The position numbers and the translations under genes were made by a program. From assembly GCA_030601885.1 (NCBI GenBank), contig JAUWAU010000011.1, forward strand, positions 124,001 through 188,000: DNA of 64,000 nucleotides, written 5' to 3'. Below are positions 26,315-35,429 of this stretch, piece after piece (position 1 is the stretch's first letter; the number at the start of each line of letters is the position of its first letter). The notes beneath the pieces were generated by a model. That model was not told the DNA's origin. It saw only the letters and a program-made list of their open reading frames with translations, and made no database searches. This DNA is from Armatimonadota bacterium (GTDB taxonomy: Bacteria; Armatimonadota; Zipacnadia; JAUWAU01).

Positions 26315-27073
26315 TCACGGATGCCTCCGCTTACCGAAGGTGACCGCCCAATCCGGCCTCTTCGCCAGGTACGGCGGCAGCTTCTCGTCGAGCCGCAGCA
26401 TCACATCATCGAGCCCCATCCCCGGCGTCCGCGGCTCCAGGATCGCCAGCGACCACGCCCGCCCATCTGCGCCCGTCGGCACCGTCACCGCGAGCTTCCG
26501 CTCGGCATCGAAATCCCCGTCCTCGTCGATCACGACTTTGTCGTCCGAATCAAACACCTGAAACCGCAGCCCCTCGCCGGTCACGGAGGCCGACACAAAC
26601 AGGTTGAACCCCCGCATCCCCTTCGGCACGTAGAAGTACAGCCGCTCGCACCGCCGCACCGTCTGCAGAGGGACGTCGCGCTTCACGACGACGGCATGGG
26701 GCAGCTCGCCGAGCTCGACGGTCGCCACGTTCCAGCCGGAGCTGAGGACGAGAACGTGCAGCCCTGGCGTCACCGGCCGCAGCTCGACCCGCCGCGTCTC
26801 TTCGGGAAGCACCTCGCCCGCAAGCAATTCCTCACTGGCGCTGTTTATGAGCCGATACACGAGCGTGTCCTCGTACGTGCCGTGGTGCGTGCATCCAAGA
26901 GTCGCCCGAATCGGCGCACCCCCCTCCGCCAGAAGAGCCACGTAGTTCGTGTGCCGAAACTGCGGCCAGGGAGCGTCCTCCCTCGTCTCAGCTCCTGCGA
27001 TACGCACGCTCGCACCGCCGAGGAGGCCCACTATACCTATTGCCAGGCAGGTCCGAATCCCATGACGCGACAT
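26315..27073 (-). CDS. Secreted beta-rich protein of unknown function
   Basis: A 252-residue exported protein (signal peptide MSRHGIRTCLAIGIVGLLGG ending near RIAGA). The mature part is beta-rich with no catalytic motif I can name; two segments (LHVLVLSSGWNVATVELG, RLYFYVPKGMRGFNLFVSA) look like strands of a carbohydrate-binding or PPC-type sandwich, and LRFQVFDSDDKVVIDEDGDFD looks like a calcium-type loop. It lies 36 bases upstream of the glycoside-hydrolase-like gene on the same strand and could be an accessory subunit. It is divergent from the 27258 gene. Confidence 0.65.
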   Translation of the reverse strand: MSRHGIRTCLAIGIVGLLGGASVRIAGAETREDAPWPQFRHTNYVALLAEGGAPIRATLGCTHHGTYEDTLVYRLINSASEELLAGEVLPEETRRVELRPVTPGLHVLVLSSGWNVATVELGELPHAVVVKRDVPLQTVRRCERLYFYVPKGMRGFNLFVSASVTGEGLRFQVFDSDDKVVIDEDGDFDAERKLAVTVPTGADGRAWSLAILEPRTPGMGLDDVMLRLDEKLPPYLAKRPDWAVTFGKRRHP

Positions 27074-27257
27074 GACGATCGCACCTCCGTTCGCGAGGCC
27101 GAGGGCCGGGGATAGACTGCGCGAACGAGCTCTTGGTCAGCGGGCCCATCCATTCCTCTATCCCTCGCCCCTCCGGGGCGCTATAGAGGTCACGGCCCGC
27201 CGGTCTCGAAACATTCAGCCACGATCCGCCGTGTTCGCGATGGAGATCCGCGTTGCC

Positions 27258-29969
27258 ATGTCTAAGGCCGCCCTCGCCTTCCCCGTGATGCTGCTGGCCC
27301 TCGAGCTCCTGTTGGCCGCTCCGGCCCTCTGCGATGTCGCCTCCCCCAGAATGACGTACCCCGGCGCCTTCATGGGCCGGTTCGCGCCGCGGCAGGACCT
27401 GCCGGACTGGATGCGCGTGCCTCGCTGGTACACCAAGGACTCACCGCGATGGGGGAAAGGCGAGACGGCGGCGCTGGTGCACGAGTTGGCCGATCACAAC
27501 GCCAACGCCTTCCGCCTCGGCATGATGTGGGGCGGGCGGGCGCACTACCCCAGCCAGGTGGCTCCCTGGCGGCCATCGCTCGAAGAGGGCGTCGATCCGC
27601 TGGCAGAGGCAATGGCAACGGCGAAAGAGCGCGGCGTGCATATCCTGACCTACATCAATCCGAACGCCATCTACAAGGGGCACCCGCTGTACGATGAGAT
27701 TTGCGTGCGCGCGGCCGATGGCACGCCAGAGGACCGCCTCGCATATGGCCGCGAGGGCACTCGCTATGTGTGCTTCAACAACCCGGCGTTCGAGCGCTTT
27801 TACACGGCGGCGCTGAGGGAGATCTTCACGCGGTACAGCCCCGACGGGCTTTACGTCGATGGCCTGACGCCGCACGTCTGCCTCTGTCACTACTGCCGCG
27901 AGACGTTCCGCCGCGACACGGGCCGTGACTTGCCGGCGGCATTGCCGAGCGTTCGCCGACGGGGCGTGCACTGGGAGATGACGAGCGACTGGGACGTGGT
28001 GGGCGATCCTGCGGACCCGGAGATAGAGCTGTACTCGCGCTGGATGATGAGCCGTCTGACCGATATGACGCGGATCTTCACAGAGACGGTCAAGGGCATC
28101 AAGCCAGGCGCCGTGACCGTGTATCACACGTGGCCGAAGCCCGACAGCATGAAGTACTACGACGGCACGTTGAACGAGATCTATCTCACCCGCCCGTGGC
28201 ACTTCACGCTGTGGAAGCGGGCCGAGTTCGCCAACTGGGGCGACGTGTTCGAAGTGCCGTCACTGGTGAACATCTACTTGCGGCAGCAGCCCTGGAAGCA
28301 GCCCGAGCGCCGGGCCGTCACCAGCGAGACAGAAGCGCGCCACATGTACTGGCAAACGCTCGCCCAAGGGGCATTCCCCAACTCGTGGGCCGTCCCTGGG
28401 ATGACGCAGCCGTTCGCCGTGATGCGGGACCACGCCGACTGTTTCGACTTCCCGACGACCTTCCCGGTGCGGTTCCTGGTGTTTCCGCGCGCGATGTTCC
28501 TCGACGCCCGCATGCGCAAGCTCAGTGAGGCCGCATCGCTGCCGCTGATACGGGGCTCTGGGGCGCGCCTGCGAGTTCTCGAGCGGGAGCCGGCCGGGAG
28601 GATCGATCTGCTCTGCCTCCGCGCCGACGGCGGGCCGCCGAGCGATGCCGAGTACCAGGGCGGGGACTGGCCCGACGACGTCATCTACGTGGCCGCGCCC
28701 GAGTATCATGCGGCGGCGAGCCAGCCGCGGGCCGACGGTGCGCGATGGGAGCGCCACGACGACCCGGGGGCTCTCAGCGGCGGCTACGTCACCTCGCAAG
28801 GGCATGGGCGCGGAGTGCCGCAGACACACCTTGACTACGTTTTGCCTGAGATCAAGCGGGCGGGGCGATGGGTGCTCTGGGCGCGGGTGATCTTCCCCAA
28901 CCCGGGGTCGGACTCGTTCCACTGGCAGATCAGCAATGACGGCGGGAACACGTGGCTGCCGGCGACGGCGAACGATGACTGCGCCGTCGGCTGGGAGCAG
29001 CCGCAAGAGTATGGCTGGATCCGGGCGAGGGCGCAATCGTCGGGAGGCGACGGCAACACGGATCGGTTCCTGAGCCCGCACGCCGGTATGTATGCGGGGC
29101 TGCTCCACGCGCGGCTGCCCATCAAGCAGATACACCCCAACCATCTGACAGCGGAGAGCCTCGAGGGCTTCCGGGTGCTGGTGCTGGCCAACGAAGCCTG
29201 CCTCAGCGACGAGCAGTGCGCCCTGATCCGTCGCTTTGTCGCCCGGGGCGGCGGTCTGGTCGCCACCCATGAGACGTCGCTCTATGACATGCGGGCAGAG
29301 CAACGTCGCGACTTCGGCCTTGCCGCCGTGCTCGGGGTGTCGTTTGACGGCGAAGCAATGATCCCGGCGAAAGGACAGCGCATCGTCCCGACAGCAGATA
29401 GCCCCGTCGCGGCGGCGCTGCCCCCCGAGGGCTTAGAGAATCACGAGGAGCACCTCATCGTGAAGCCCACGCGCGCCCGAGTGATAGCCAGGCTCGTGGG
29501 GCCCGGGGTGCCGGGCGATGGCATCCCGGCGATGTTGGCGCATGAGTACCGGCGCGGTCGCGTGGTGTACCTGCCCGGTCGCAGCGATTCCAGCTACTCG
29601 TATTGGGCCGACGAGAGTTTCCCGCGCCTCATTGCTGCGGCCGTGGCGTGGGCGTGCCGCGGGGAGCTGCCCGTGCGCGTCGAAGGCAACGGGCTCGTTG
29701 GTGTGACGCTCTTCGAGCAGCCATCTCGCCAACGATGGCTCATCCACCTGCTCAACTTCAACGCTCCGTGGTCGGAGTCGTTCGACCATGTGGAGCCCAT
29801 CGCGAATCTCCGCGTGACGGTGCGGCCTCCGGGCGACGCGTCGGCGGGCGACGTACGGGCCGTGTTGTCGGATGCCCAGCTCCGAGCACGGTGGGATAGG
29901 GGAGAGGTGACGTTCACGCTGCCCCGGCTCGACGAATACGAGATTGTGGCGGTGCGCTGGGCTCGATAG
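27258..29969 (+). CDS. Large secreted glycoside-hydrolase-like protein (GHL6-type) with trimerisation domain
   Basis: About 903 residues from ATG 27258, chosen over the open frame to 27072 because it starts a signal peptide (MSKAALAFPVMLLALELLLA). The N-terminal half is a TIM barrel of the hypothetical glycosyl hydrolase 6 kind (NANAFRLGMMWGGRAHYP, GVHILTYINPNAIY, YSPDGLYVDGLTPHVC, CHYCRETFRRDTG). A beta-sandwich insertion follows (GGRWVLWARVIFPN-type, WQISNDGGNTWLPA), then a flavodoxin-like beta-galactosidase trimerisation domain (ESLEGFRVLVLANEACLSDEQ, IRRFVARGGGLVATHETSL) and a terminal beta domain. It shares architecture with the gene at 24138-26279. Enzyme activity is not proven by these motifs. 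Confidence 0.75.
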   Translation: MSKAALAFPVMLLALELLLAAPALCDVASPRMTYPGAFMGRFAPRQDLPDWMRVPRWYTKDSPRWGKGETAALVHELADHNANAFRLGMMWGGRAHYPSQVAPWRPSLEEGVDPLAEAMATAKERGVHILTYINPNAIYKGHPLYDEICVRAADGTPEDRLAYGREGTRYVCFNNPAFERFYTAALREIFTRYSPDGLYVDGLTPHVCLCHYCRETFRRDTGRDLPAALPSVRRRGVHWEMTSDWDVVGDPADPEIELYSRWMMSRLTDMTRIFTETVKGIKPGAVTVYHTWPKPDSMKYYDGTLNEIYLTRPWHFTLWKRAEFANWGDVFEVPSLVNIYLRQQPWKQPERRAVTSETEARHMYWQTLAQGAFPNSWAVPGMTQPFAVMRDHADCFDFPTTFPVRFLVFPRAMFLDARMRKLSEAASLPLIRGSGARLRVLEREPAGRIDLLCLRADGGPPSDAEYQGGDWPDDVIYVAAPEYHAAASQPRADGARWERHDDPGALSGGYVTSQGHGRGVPQTHLDYVLPEIKRAGRWVLWARVIFPNPGSDSFHWQISNDGGNTWLPATANDDCAVGWEQPQEYGWIRARAQSSGGDGNTDRFLSPHAGMYAGLLHARLPIKQIHPNHLTAESLEGFRVLVLANEACLSDEQCALIRRFVARGGGLVATHETSLYDMRAEQRRDFGLAAVLGVSFDGEAMIPAKGQRIVPTADSPVAAALPPEGLENHEEHLIVKPTRARVIARLVGPGVPGDGIPAMLAHEYRRGRVVYLPGRSDSSYSYWADESFPRLIAAAVAWACRGELPVRVEGNGLVGVTLFEQPSRQRWLIHLLNFNAPWSESFDHVEPIANLRVTVRPPGDASAGDVRAVLSDAQLRARWDRGEVTFTLPRLDEYEIVAVRWAR

Positions 29970-30020
29970 TGCGCCCATGGCGCGAGCCCGGGACCCAGAA
30001 CGCGAAAGGGATCCGCGAGC

Positions 30021-31352
30021 ATGAAGAAAGCGAAGGCCGAGATTCTCAACCAGTGCCGGCGACTCCGGCGTGAGGCGGACGATGTGGCCATGCGCATCGG
30101 CAAGTTCGCCGAGCTGTCCATGCGCGAGGAGCGCTCCTCGACGCTCGCCAAGGAGATATTGACACGGCACGGCTTTGCCATCGAGCGCGAGTTTCCGCTG
30201 GTGCCGAATGCCTTCATCGCGTCGCGCGGCACGGGGAGGCCGGTGATCGGGCTGCTGGCGGAGTACGACGCGCTGCCTGACTGCGGCCCCAAGGCCAAAG
30301 GCCCCGGGCACGGCTGCGGCCACAACCTCCTGGGCACGGCCAGCATTTTCGCGGCCATCGCGGCGGCCGAAACGGCGGAAGCGCAGAAGCTGCGCGGCAC
30401 CGTGAGGCTCTTCGGCTGCCCGGCCGAGGAGACCCTGGTGGGCAAGGTATACATGGCCCGCGACGGCGCCTTCGAGGGACTCGACGCGGTCCTGGCATGG
30501 CACCCTAGCGGCGTGACGCGGGTGAATAACGGCAGCGGCACGGCCCTGGACTCGTATGCCTTCGAGTTCTTCGGCAAGACGGCGCATGCCGCCGGCGATC
30601 CGCACAGTGGTCGAAGCGCCCTCGACGCGGTCGAGATCATGAACGTGGCCGTGAACTTCCTCCGCGAGCACATGCCGCCGAGCTGCCGCGTGCACTACAT
30701 CATCTCCGACGGGGCCAATGCGCCCAACGTCGTCCCTGCCTACGCGCGCTCGTGGTACTTCGTCCGCGGCGAGGATCGCAAGGCAGTGGACGACCTCGCC
30801 AAGCGCGTGAAGAACTGCGCGAGGGCAGCGGCACTGGCCTCAGAGACGCGGCTCAAGATGCGGCACCTGACTGCATGCTACGATCGTCCGGCGAACGATG
30901 CGCTGGCTGAAGCGATGAACGAGAACCTCAAGGCTGTCGGTCCGCCCCGGTTCTCGAAGGCCGACCGTGAGTTCGTCCAGCGATTGGGCCTGGAGGGCAA
31001 GTTCAAGTCGAAGCTCCAGGACATCAGCACCGAGCGCGGCGCCGGCTCCAGCGACGAGGGCAACGTCAGTTGGTTCGCGCCGCTGATCGGCCTCAATACC
31101 ACCTGCGCGGCCGACGGCACCCGCGGCCACAGTTACATCAAGGCCGCGCAATCCCGCTCGCCCATCGGCCTCAAGGGCATGCGCGTCGCCGCCAAAGTCC
31201 TTGCCCTCACGGCGTACGATCTGCTCACCGACCGCAAGCTGCGCGCGAAAGCCAAGCGCGAGTTCCGCCGTCGCACGAAGGATACCGAGTATGATCCGGT
31301 GATCCCGGCGGGCCAGCCGGCGCCTATCGGCGATCTGATCCCGAAGCCGTAG
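30021..31352 (+). CDS. M20-family amidohydrolase (AbgB-like)
   Basis: A cytoplasmic zinc-dependent amidohydrolase of 443 residues. M20 signatures are visible: LLAEYDALPDCG, GPGHGCGHNLLGTAS (metal His), FGCPAEET (catalytic/metal Glu pair), and the AbgB-like segment SDGANAPNVVPAYARSWYFVR. AbgB-type enzymes cleave p-aminobenzoyl-glutamate; related ones hydrolyse N-acyl amino acids or peptides, so substrate is open. There is no signal peptide, unlike its neighbours, suggesting it acts on an imported product. The C-terminus is Lys/Arg-rich. It lies 51 bases after the GHL6-type gene. Confidence 0.88.
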   Translation: MKKAKAEILNQCRRLRREADDVAMRIGKFAELSMREERSSTLAKEILTRHGFAIEREFPLVPNAFIASRGTGRPVIGLLAEYDALPDCGPKAKGPGHGCGHNLLGTASIFAAIAAAETAEAQKLRGTVRLFGCPAEETLVGKVYMARDGAFEGLDAVLAWHPSGVTRVNNGSGTALDSYAFEFFGKTAHAAGDPHSGRSALDAVEIMNVAVNFLREHMPPSCRVHYIISDGANAPNVVPAYARSWYFVRGEDRKAVDDLAKRVKNCARAAALASETRLKMRHLTACYDRPANDALAEAMNENLKAVGPPRFSKADREFVQRLGLEGKFKSKLQDISTERGAGSSDEGNVSWFAPLIGLNTTCAADGTRGHSYIKAAQSRSPIGLKGMRVAAKVLALTAYDLLTDRKLRAKAKREFRRRTKDTEYDPVIPAGQPAPIGDLIPKP

Positions 31353-31418
31353 CCCGCGCCAACCCTCGGCAAGCGCACTATCTGATCCTCGGATTCTGAG
31401 AGCAAAAAGGAGGCCCAA

Positions 31419-32660
31419 ATGAATCTGAATCGCCAGACGTTCGGGCCCCATTCGCCGGGCCGCCGGGCGAGTGGCCGAGCGTCGGTGGGCTCGTTCCTGG
31501 GCGGTGGCATGGTCATTGTGGTTGCCCTCTGCTTGTGCTCGGTGTCCGCGGCGCGGGGCGAGAATACGACAACGCAGTGGACCCACCTGTCGAGCAAGAC
31601 GGGCGATCTGCCGGCGCCCGGCGTTTCCACTCAGCAGACGGCGTGCTTGGTGCTGGACGTCGATAAGGACGGCGTGAATGACTTCGTTATTGCCGCCAGG
31701 CGAAAAGCTCCGTCCATGGTGTGGTTCCGGCGCGGGACGAAGGGCTGGACGAGGTATACCATGGACGAGGCCCTGCTTCCCATCGAGGCAGGCGGCGCTT
31801 TCCACGACATCGATGCCGATGGGGATCTCGATGTCGTAATGGGGGACGACTCCTCGGGCAACAACGTGTACTGGTGGGAGAATCCCTACCCGAACTACGC
31901 TCCGGACATCCCCTGGATGCGGCGCGAGATCAAGAGCTCCGGCGCCAACAAGCACCACGACCAGATCTTTGGCGACTTCGACGGTGACGCGAAGGCCGAA
32001 TTGGTCTTCTGGAACCAGCGCGCCAACAAGCTGTTCATTGCCGACATTCCCGCGAATCCCCAGGCAACTCAGCCGTGGCCCTACACCGAAGTATTCACCA
32101 GCGCCTCGCAGTCTGAGGGGCTGGCCAAGGCGGACGTCGATGGGGACGGGAAGATCGACATCGTTGGTGGCGGCCGATGGTTCAAGCACGAGGGCGGGAC
32201 GAAGTATAGAGCAAACGTCATCGACGATCGCCAGCGCTTCACGCGAGCGGCCGCCGGCCAGTTGAAGAAGGGTGGCTGGGCTGAGGTGGTCTTTGTGGTC
32301 GGCGATGGCGTCGGTCGGTTGAAGTGGTACGAGTGGACGGGGAGCGAGTGGGTGGGGCACGATCTGCTGGGCTTCGATGTGGACCACGGGCACAGCCTCG
32401 CCGTGGCCGACATGAACGGTGACGGCAACCTCGACATCTTCTGCGCCGAGATGCGGCTGAACCAAGGGAATCCGGAGGCGAGGATCTGGGTCCTACTGGG
32501 CGACGGCAACGGGCACTTCACGACGACCGTGGTCGCCACGGGATACGGTAACCACGACTCGAAAGTGGCCGACCTCGACGGCGATGGCGACATGGACATC
32601 CTGGGCAAGCCCTACAACTGGGACACGCCGCGGGTGGACGTCTGGCTCAATCCGGGATAG
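31419..32660 (+). CDS. Secreted FG-GAP/VCBS repeat protein
   Basis: A 413-residue exported protein. AAAGGAGG precedes the ATG. After a long signal peptide (hydrophobic core GGGMVIVVALCLCSVSAARG) come six or more FG-GAP/VCBS-type calcium loops (DVDKDGVND, DIDADGDLD, DFDGDAKAE, DVDGDGKID, DMNGDGNLD, DLDGDGDMD), which form integrin-alpha-like propeller blades. Such proteins usually bind carbohydrate or surfaces outside the cell. It is followed in tandem, 22 bases later, by a paralogue. Confidence 0.88.
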   Translation: MNLNRQTFGPHSPGRRASGRASVGSFLGGGMVIVVALCLCSVSAARGENTTTQWTHLSSKTGDLPAPGVSTQQTACLVLDVDKDGVNDFVIAARRKAPSMVWFRRGTKGWTRYTMDEALLPIEAGGAFHDIDADGDLDVVMGDDSSGNNVYWWENPYPNYAPDIPWMRREIKSSGANKHHDQIFGDFDGDAKAELVFWNQRANKLFIADIPANPQATQPWPYTEVFTSASQSEGLAKADVDGDGKIDIVGGGRWFKHEGGTKYRANVIDDRQRFTRAAAGQLKKGGWAEVVFVVGDGVGRLKWYEWTGSEWVGHDLLGFDVDHGHSLAVADMNGDGNLDIFCAEMRLNQGNPEARIWVLLGDGNGHFTTTVVATGYGNHDSKVADLDGDGDMDILGKPYNWDTPRVDVWLNPG

Positions 32661-32682
32661 ACGCGCTCAAGGAGGCCGACAG

Positions 32683-33843
32683 ATGAGCCGGCGATGTAGG
32701 CTCAGACTTCATGCGGCGCTCATGCTTGTCGCGTTATTGGTCGTGTGCTGGCTCGGCAATGCTGCGCCAGGGACGAAGCTGGCGCTCGACCGATGGCAGC
32801 GGCACGTGATCGACCCGGAGAAGCCTTGGCGTGCGGTGTTCATCACATCGGGCGATATCAACGGCGATGGGCTTCCGGACATCATCACCGGGGGATGGTG
32901 GTACTGCAATCCCGGCGACGCCGATGGCACGTGGACGCGGCACGACATCGGGGAGCCGCTCAAGAACATGGCAGCGCTGCACGACTTCGACGGCGATGGT
33001 GATCTCGACGTGCTGGGCACGGAGGGGGAGGGTTCCGAGGCGAACGCGTCCTTCGTATGGGGGAACAACGACGGCATGGGGCGGTTCGTCATTCTGCCGT
33101 ACGTCTCAGACGGAGATGGCGACTTCCTGCAGGGGGCGGCGCTGGCACGCTTTCAGAGGGGAGGGCCGTTAGAGGTGGCGCTCTCCTGGCATCGCGGCGG
33201 CAAGGGAGTACAGATGCTCACGGTCCCGGTGGAGCCGACCAAGGCTGTCTGGGAATGGCGCAAGATCCACGACACCTCCCAGGACGAGGCGCTGAGCGCC
33301 GGGGACATTGACCGAGATGGGGACGCGGATCTGTTGCTCGGCACCATCTGGCTGCGGAACGATGGCGACACGTGGAGCCGGCACACCGTCAGTCCGACTC
33401 CTGGCAACCCGGACCGCAATCGGCTGGCCGACGTCAACGGCGACGGGCGGCTCGATGCCGTGGTGGGCTTCGAGGCTATCAGCAAGCCCGGGAAGCTGGC
33501 GTGGTACGAGCAGGCGGGCACGGCGACGGAGACGTGGACGGAGCACGTGATCGCGGACGTCGTCGGGCCGATGAGCCTGGACGTCGGTGACCTGGACAAC
33601 GACGGTGATCCGGATGTTGTGGTCGGTGAGCACAACCTGAAGGACCAGGCCAGCGCCAAGACCCACGTCTTCGAGAACACTGACGGCAAGGGCGGCTCAT
33701 GGCGCCAGCACCTCGTCTCGACGGGCGACGAGCACCACGACGGCGCCCGGCTGGTGGACATCGACAACGACGGCGATCTGGACATCATCTCCATCGGCTG
33801 GGGGCACGCGAGGGTGCTGCTGTACGAGAACGAGGCGCTGTAG
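32683..33843 (+). CDS. Secreted FG-GAP/VCBS repeat protein, tandem paralogue
   Basis: 386 residues from ATG 32683 (AAGGAGG nearby); the frame is open upstream into the previous gene, but only this start gives a signal peptide (RLRLHAALMLVALLVVCWLG). Calcium-loop repeats: DINGDGLPD, DFDGDGDLD, DIDRDGDAD, DVNGDGRLD, DLDNDGDPD, DIDNDGDLD. Both this and the preceding protein begin with a W-x-R-H/H-L-S-type strand and use the same loops, so they are tandem duplicates with a shared role, probably binding at the cell surface. Confidence 0.87.
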   Translation: MSRRCRLRLHAALMLVALLVVCWLGNAAPGTKLALDRWQRHVIDPEKPWRAVFITSGDINGDGLPDIITGGWWYCNPGDADGTWTRHDIGEPLKNMAALHDFDGDGDLDVLGTEGEGSEANASFVWGNNDGMGRFVILPYVSDGDGDFLQGAALARFQRGGPLEVALSWHRGGKGVQMLTVPVEPTKAVWEWRKIHDTSQDEALSAGDIDRDGDADLLLGTIWLRNDGDTWSRHTVSPTPGNPDRNRLADVNGDGRLDAVVGFEAISKPGKLAWYEQAGTATETWTEHVIADVVGPMSLDVGDLDNDGDPDVVVGEHNLKDQASAKTHVFENTDGKGGSWRQHLVSTGDEHHDGARLVDIDNDGDLDIISIGWGHARVLLYENEAL

Positions 33844-33885
33844 CCGCTGTCACAGCAGAACGACAAACGCAGGTGAGGATCGCCG

Positions 33886-35154
33886 ATGCATGCGAATGTA
33901 GTGCACTCGATGGGTGTACTCGCGTGGCTCTTGCTCGCCACGGCTTTGACGGCCGGCAGCGCTGCAGCGCTCGGGCCGCAGCCGGGGGATAGCTACCGGG
34001 AGTACGTCGTCAAGCTGAAGGTGGGGGACAACTGGCGGGTGACCGACCCAAATGCCAGCCATGAGGGCGCGAAGGCCTTTCTGCCCAATCCTGTTCTGAC
34101 CATCAGCATCGACGATCTCTCCGATGCCGTGCGCGCCGAGGCCCTCATCGACCGCTGGGGCGGGCACCCGGGGACGTCGGAGAAGAAGATACGCTTCAAT
34201 GGTAACGAGTGGATCGAACTCCCGGAGCTCGCCACCACGCCTCCCGACCACGAGCCACTTGTCTACATGTCGCAGGACAACCCGATCATCGGGGTGCCGC
34301 TGAGCCATCTCCGGGAGGGCGAGAACACGTTCGAGGGCACGTGCGGCGACCAGGTGGCCTACTCGATGGGCTGGGGCCAGTGGGGCTGGTACGGGATGAT
34401 GGTGCGCGTGTACTACCGGCCGGACAAACCCCATCCCACCGGGAGGATCGACTCGCCCCGGGACGGCGAGACGCTGGGTGAAAACCCGACGATCGCCGCC
34501 GCTGCCACGGGGGAGGCAGGCATATCCCGCGTCGATTTCCTGGCGCATTACGAGGGGTACGACGAGAACGGCGACGGCATCTACCGAGATTGGCATCACA
34601 ACTACCACAACGTGGACATCGGTCAGCATGCCGGGACGGCGACGACGGCCCCGTATCAGGTGCTGTGGGACACGAAATGGGTGCCCGACCAGCAGCCCGG
34701 CTCCGTCAAGCTGCTGGCGCGCATCCAGGACGAGACGGGCATGTGGTATGTCACGGACCCCGTTGAGAATCTCAGCCTCGCCCGGGACGGAAGCTCAGTG
34801 AAGCTCTACAAGCCATCCGAGGTGCCCGAGAGATTCTGGGTGCGGGCAGGGAGGAAGGCGTCCTGCAATGTCAACATCCCCGCCGGGGACGATCCTTCGC
34901 GGGCCGTTGGGGCCGCCATCCATCTCCGCACCTGGAATGGCCACAACCACGGCACGGGCACCATCACGCGAATCAACGACTGGTCGGGCGCCATCCCCGG
35001 CGTCGGCCACAACTACGGGTACGCCATTCACGAGATCCCGGTCGCAGCCTTGAGGAACGGTGAGAACATCATCGAGTTCACCTCGGACACGGAGCACCAC
35101 GGTGTCGAGATCCTGTGGCCGGGGCCGGCGCTGACGGTGCGGTATTTGCGGTAG
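33886..35154 (+). CDS. Secreted protein with Ig/carbohydrate-binding-like domains
   Basis: A 422-residue exported protein of unknown function. The signal peptide (MGVLAWLLLATALTAG core) is followed by a jelly-roll-like region (VVKLKVGDNWRVTDP, IDDLSDAVRAEALIDRWGGH, RFNGNEWIELPEL), a Big/Ig-type domain introduced by GRIDSPRDGETLGENPTIAA, and a second jelly-roll copy at the end (VNIPAGDDPSRAVGAAIHLR, LRNGENIIEFTSDTEHHGVEI). The two outer domains share the pattern V-x-L-x-G-x-N-x-I/T-x-F. It sits in the same direction as the FG-GAP pair and before the GH42-like gene. Confidence 0.72.
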   Translation: MHANVVHSMGVLAWLLLATALTAGSAAALGPQPGDSYREYVVKLKVGDNWRVTDPNASHEGAKAFLPNPVLTISIDDLSDAVRAEALIDRWGGHPGTSEKKIRFNGNEWIELPELATTPPDHEPLVYMSQDNPIIGVPLSHLREGENTFEGTCGDQVAYSMGWGQWGWYGMMVRVYYRPDKPHPTGRIDSPRDGETLGENPTIAAAATGEAGISRVDFLAHYEGYDENGDGIYRDWHHNYHNVDIGQHAGTATTAPYQVLWDTKWVPDQQPGSVKLLARIQDETGMWYVTDPVENLSLARDGSSVKLYKPSEVPERFWVRAGRKASCNVNIPAGDDPSRAVGAAIHLRTWNGHNHGTGTITRINDWSGAIPGVGHNYGYAIHEIPVAALRNGENIIEFTSDTEHHGVEILWPGPALTVRYLR

Positions 35155-35162
35155 TGGGGTAG

Positions 35163-35414
35163 AGGGTTCAGAGGCAAGGTGGCTGCGGCACAGGGTTCAC
35201 AGGCAGGCTGCCTGTGCCACACGGTTGACAGGCAAGGTGGGTGTGGCAGAGGGTTCGCACGCAAGGCTGCCTGTGGGACAGGGCTCAGAGGCAATGTGCC
35301 TGCGGCACAGGGATCACAGGCAGGCTGCCTGTGCCACAGGGTTGACAGGCAAGGTGCGTGTGGCAGAGGGTTCGCAGGCAAGGTGGGTGTGGCACACTGT
35401 TTGCAGGCTTGCGG
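35163..35414. repeat. 29-bp tandem array with 4-unit higher-order period
   Basis: Eight full units of 29 bases (one is 30) and a partial ninth, each starting AGGGTTCACAGGCAGG or a close variant. Units begin at 35163, 35192, 35221, 35250, 35280, 35309, 35338 and 35367. Unit 5 matches unit 1, 6 matches 2, 7 matches 3, and 8 matches 4 better than neighbours match each other, so a four-unit block of 117 bases was duplicated. Units 2 and 6 are also palindromic (CAGGCAGGCTGCCTG). There are no spacers, so it is not CRISPR. The array fills the gap before the GH42-like gene. Confidence 0.92.
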
Positions 35415-35429
35415 TCTGGAGGCGGAGCT

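Noticed and set aside
24213-26561. 782-codon plus-strand open frame opposite the glycoside-hydrolase-like gene
   Set aside because: No ribosome site, no domain pattern and an Arg/His/Val-rich composition; it mirrors the GC-rich codon use of the minus-strand gene that has a signal peptide and recognisable domains.
35163-35414. CRISPR array
   Set aside because: Units are contiguous with no spacers and no cas genes are present.
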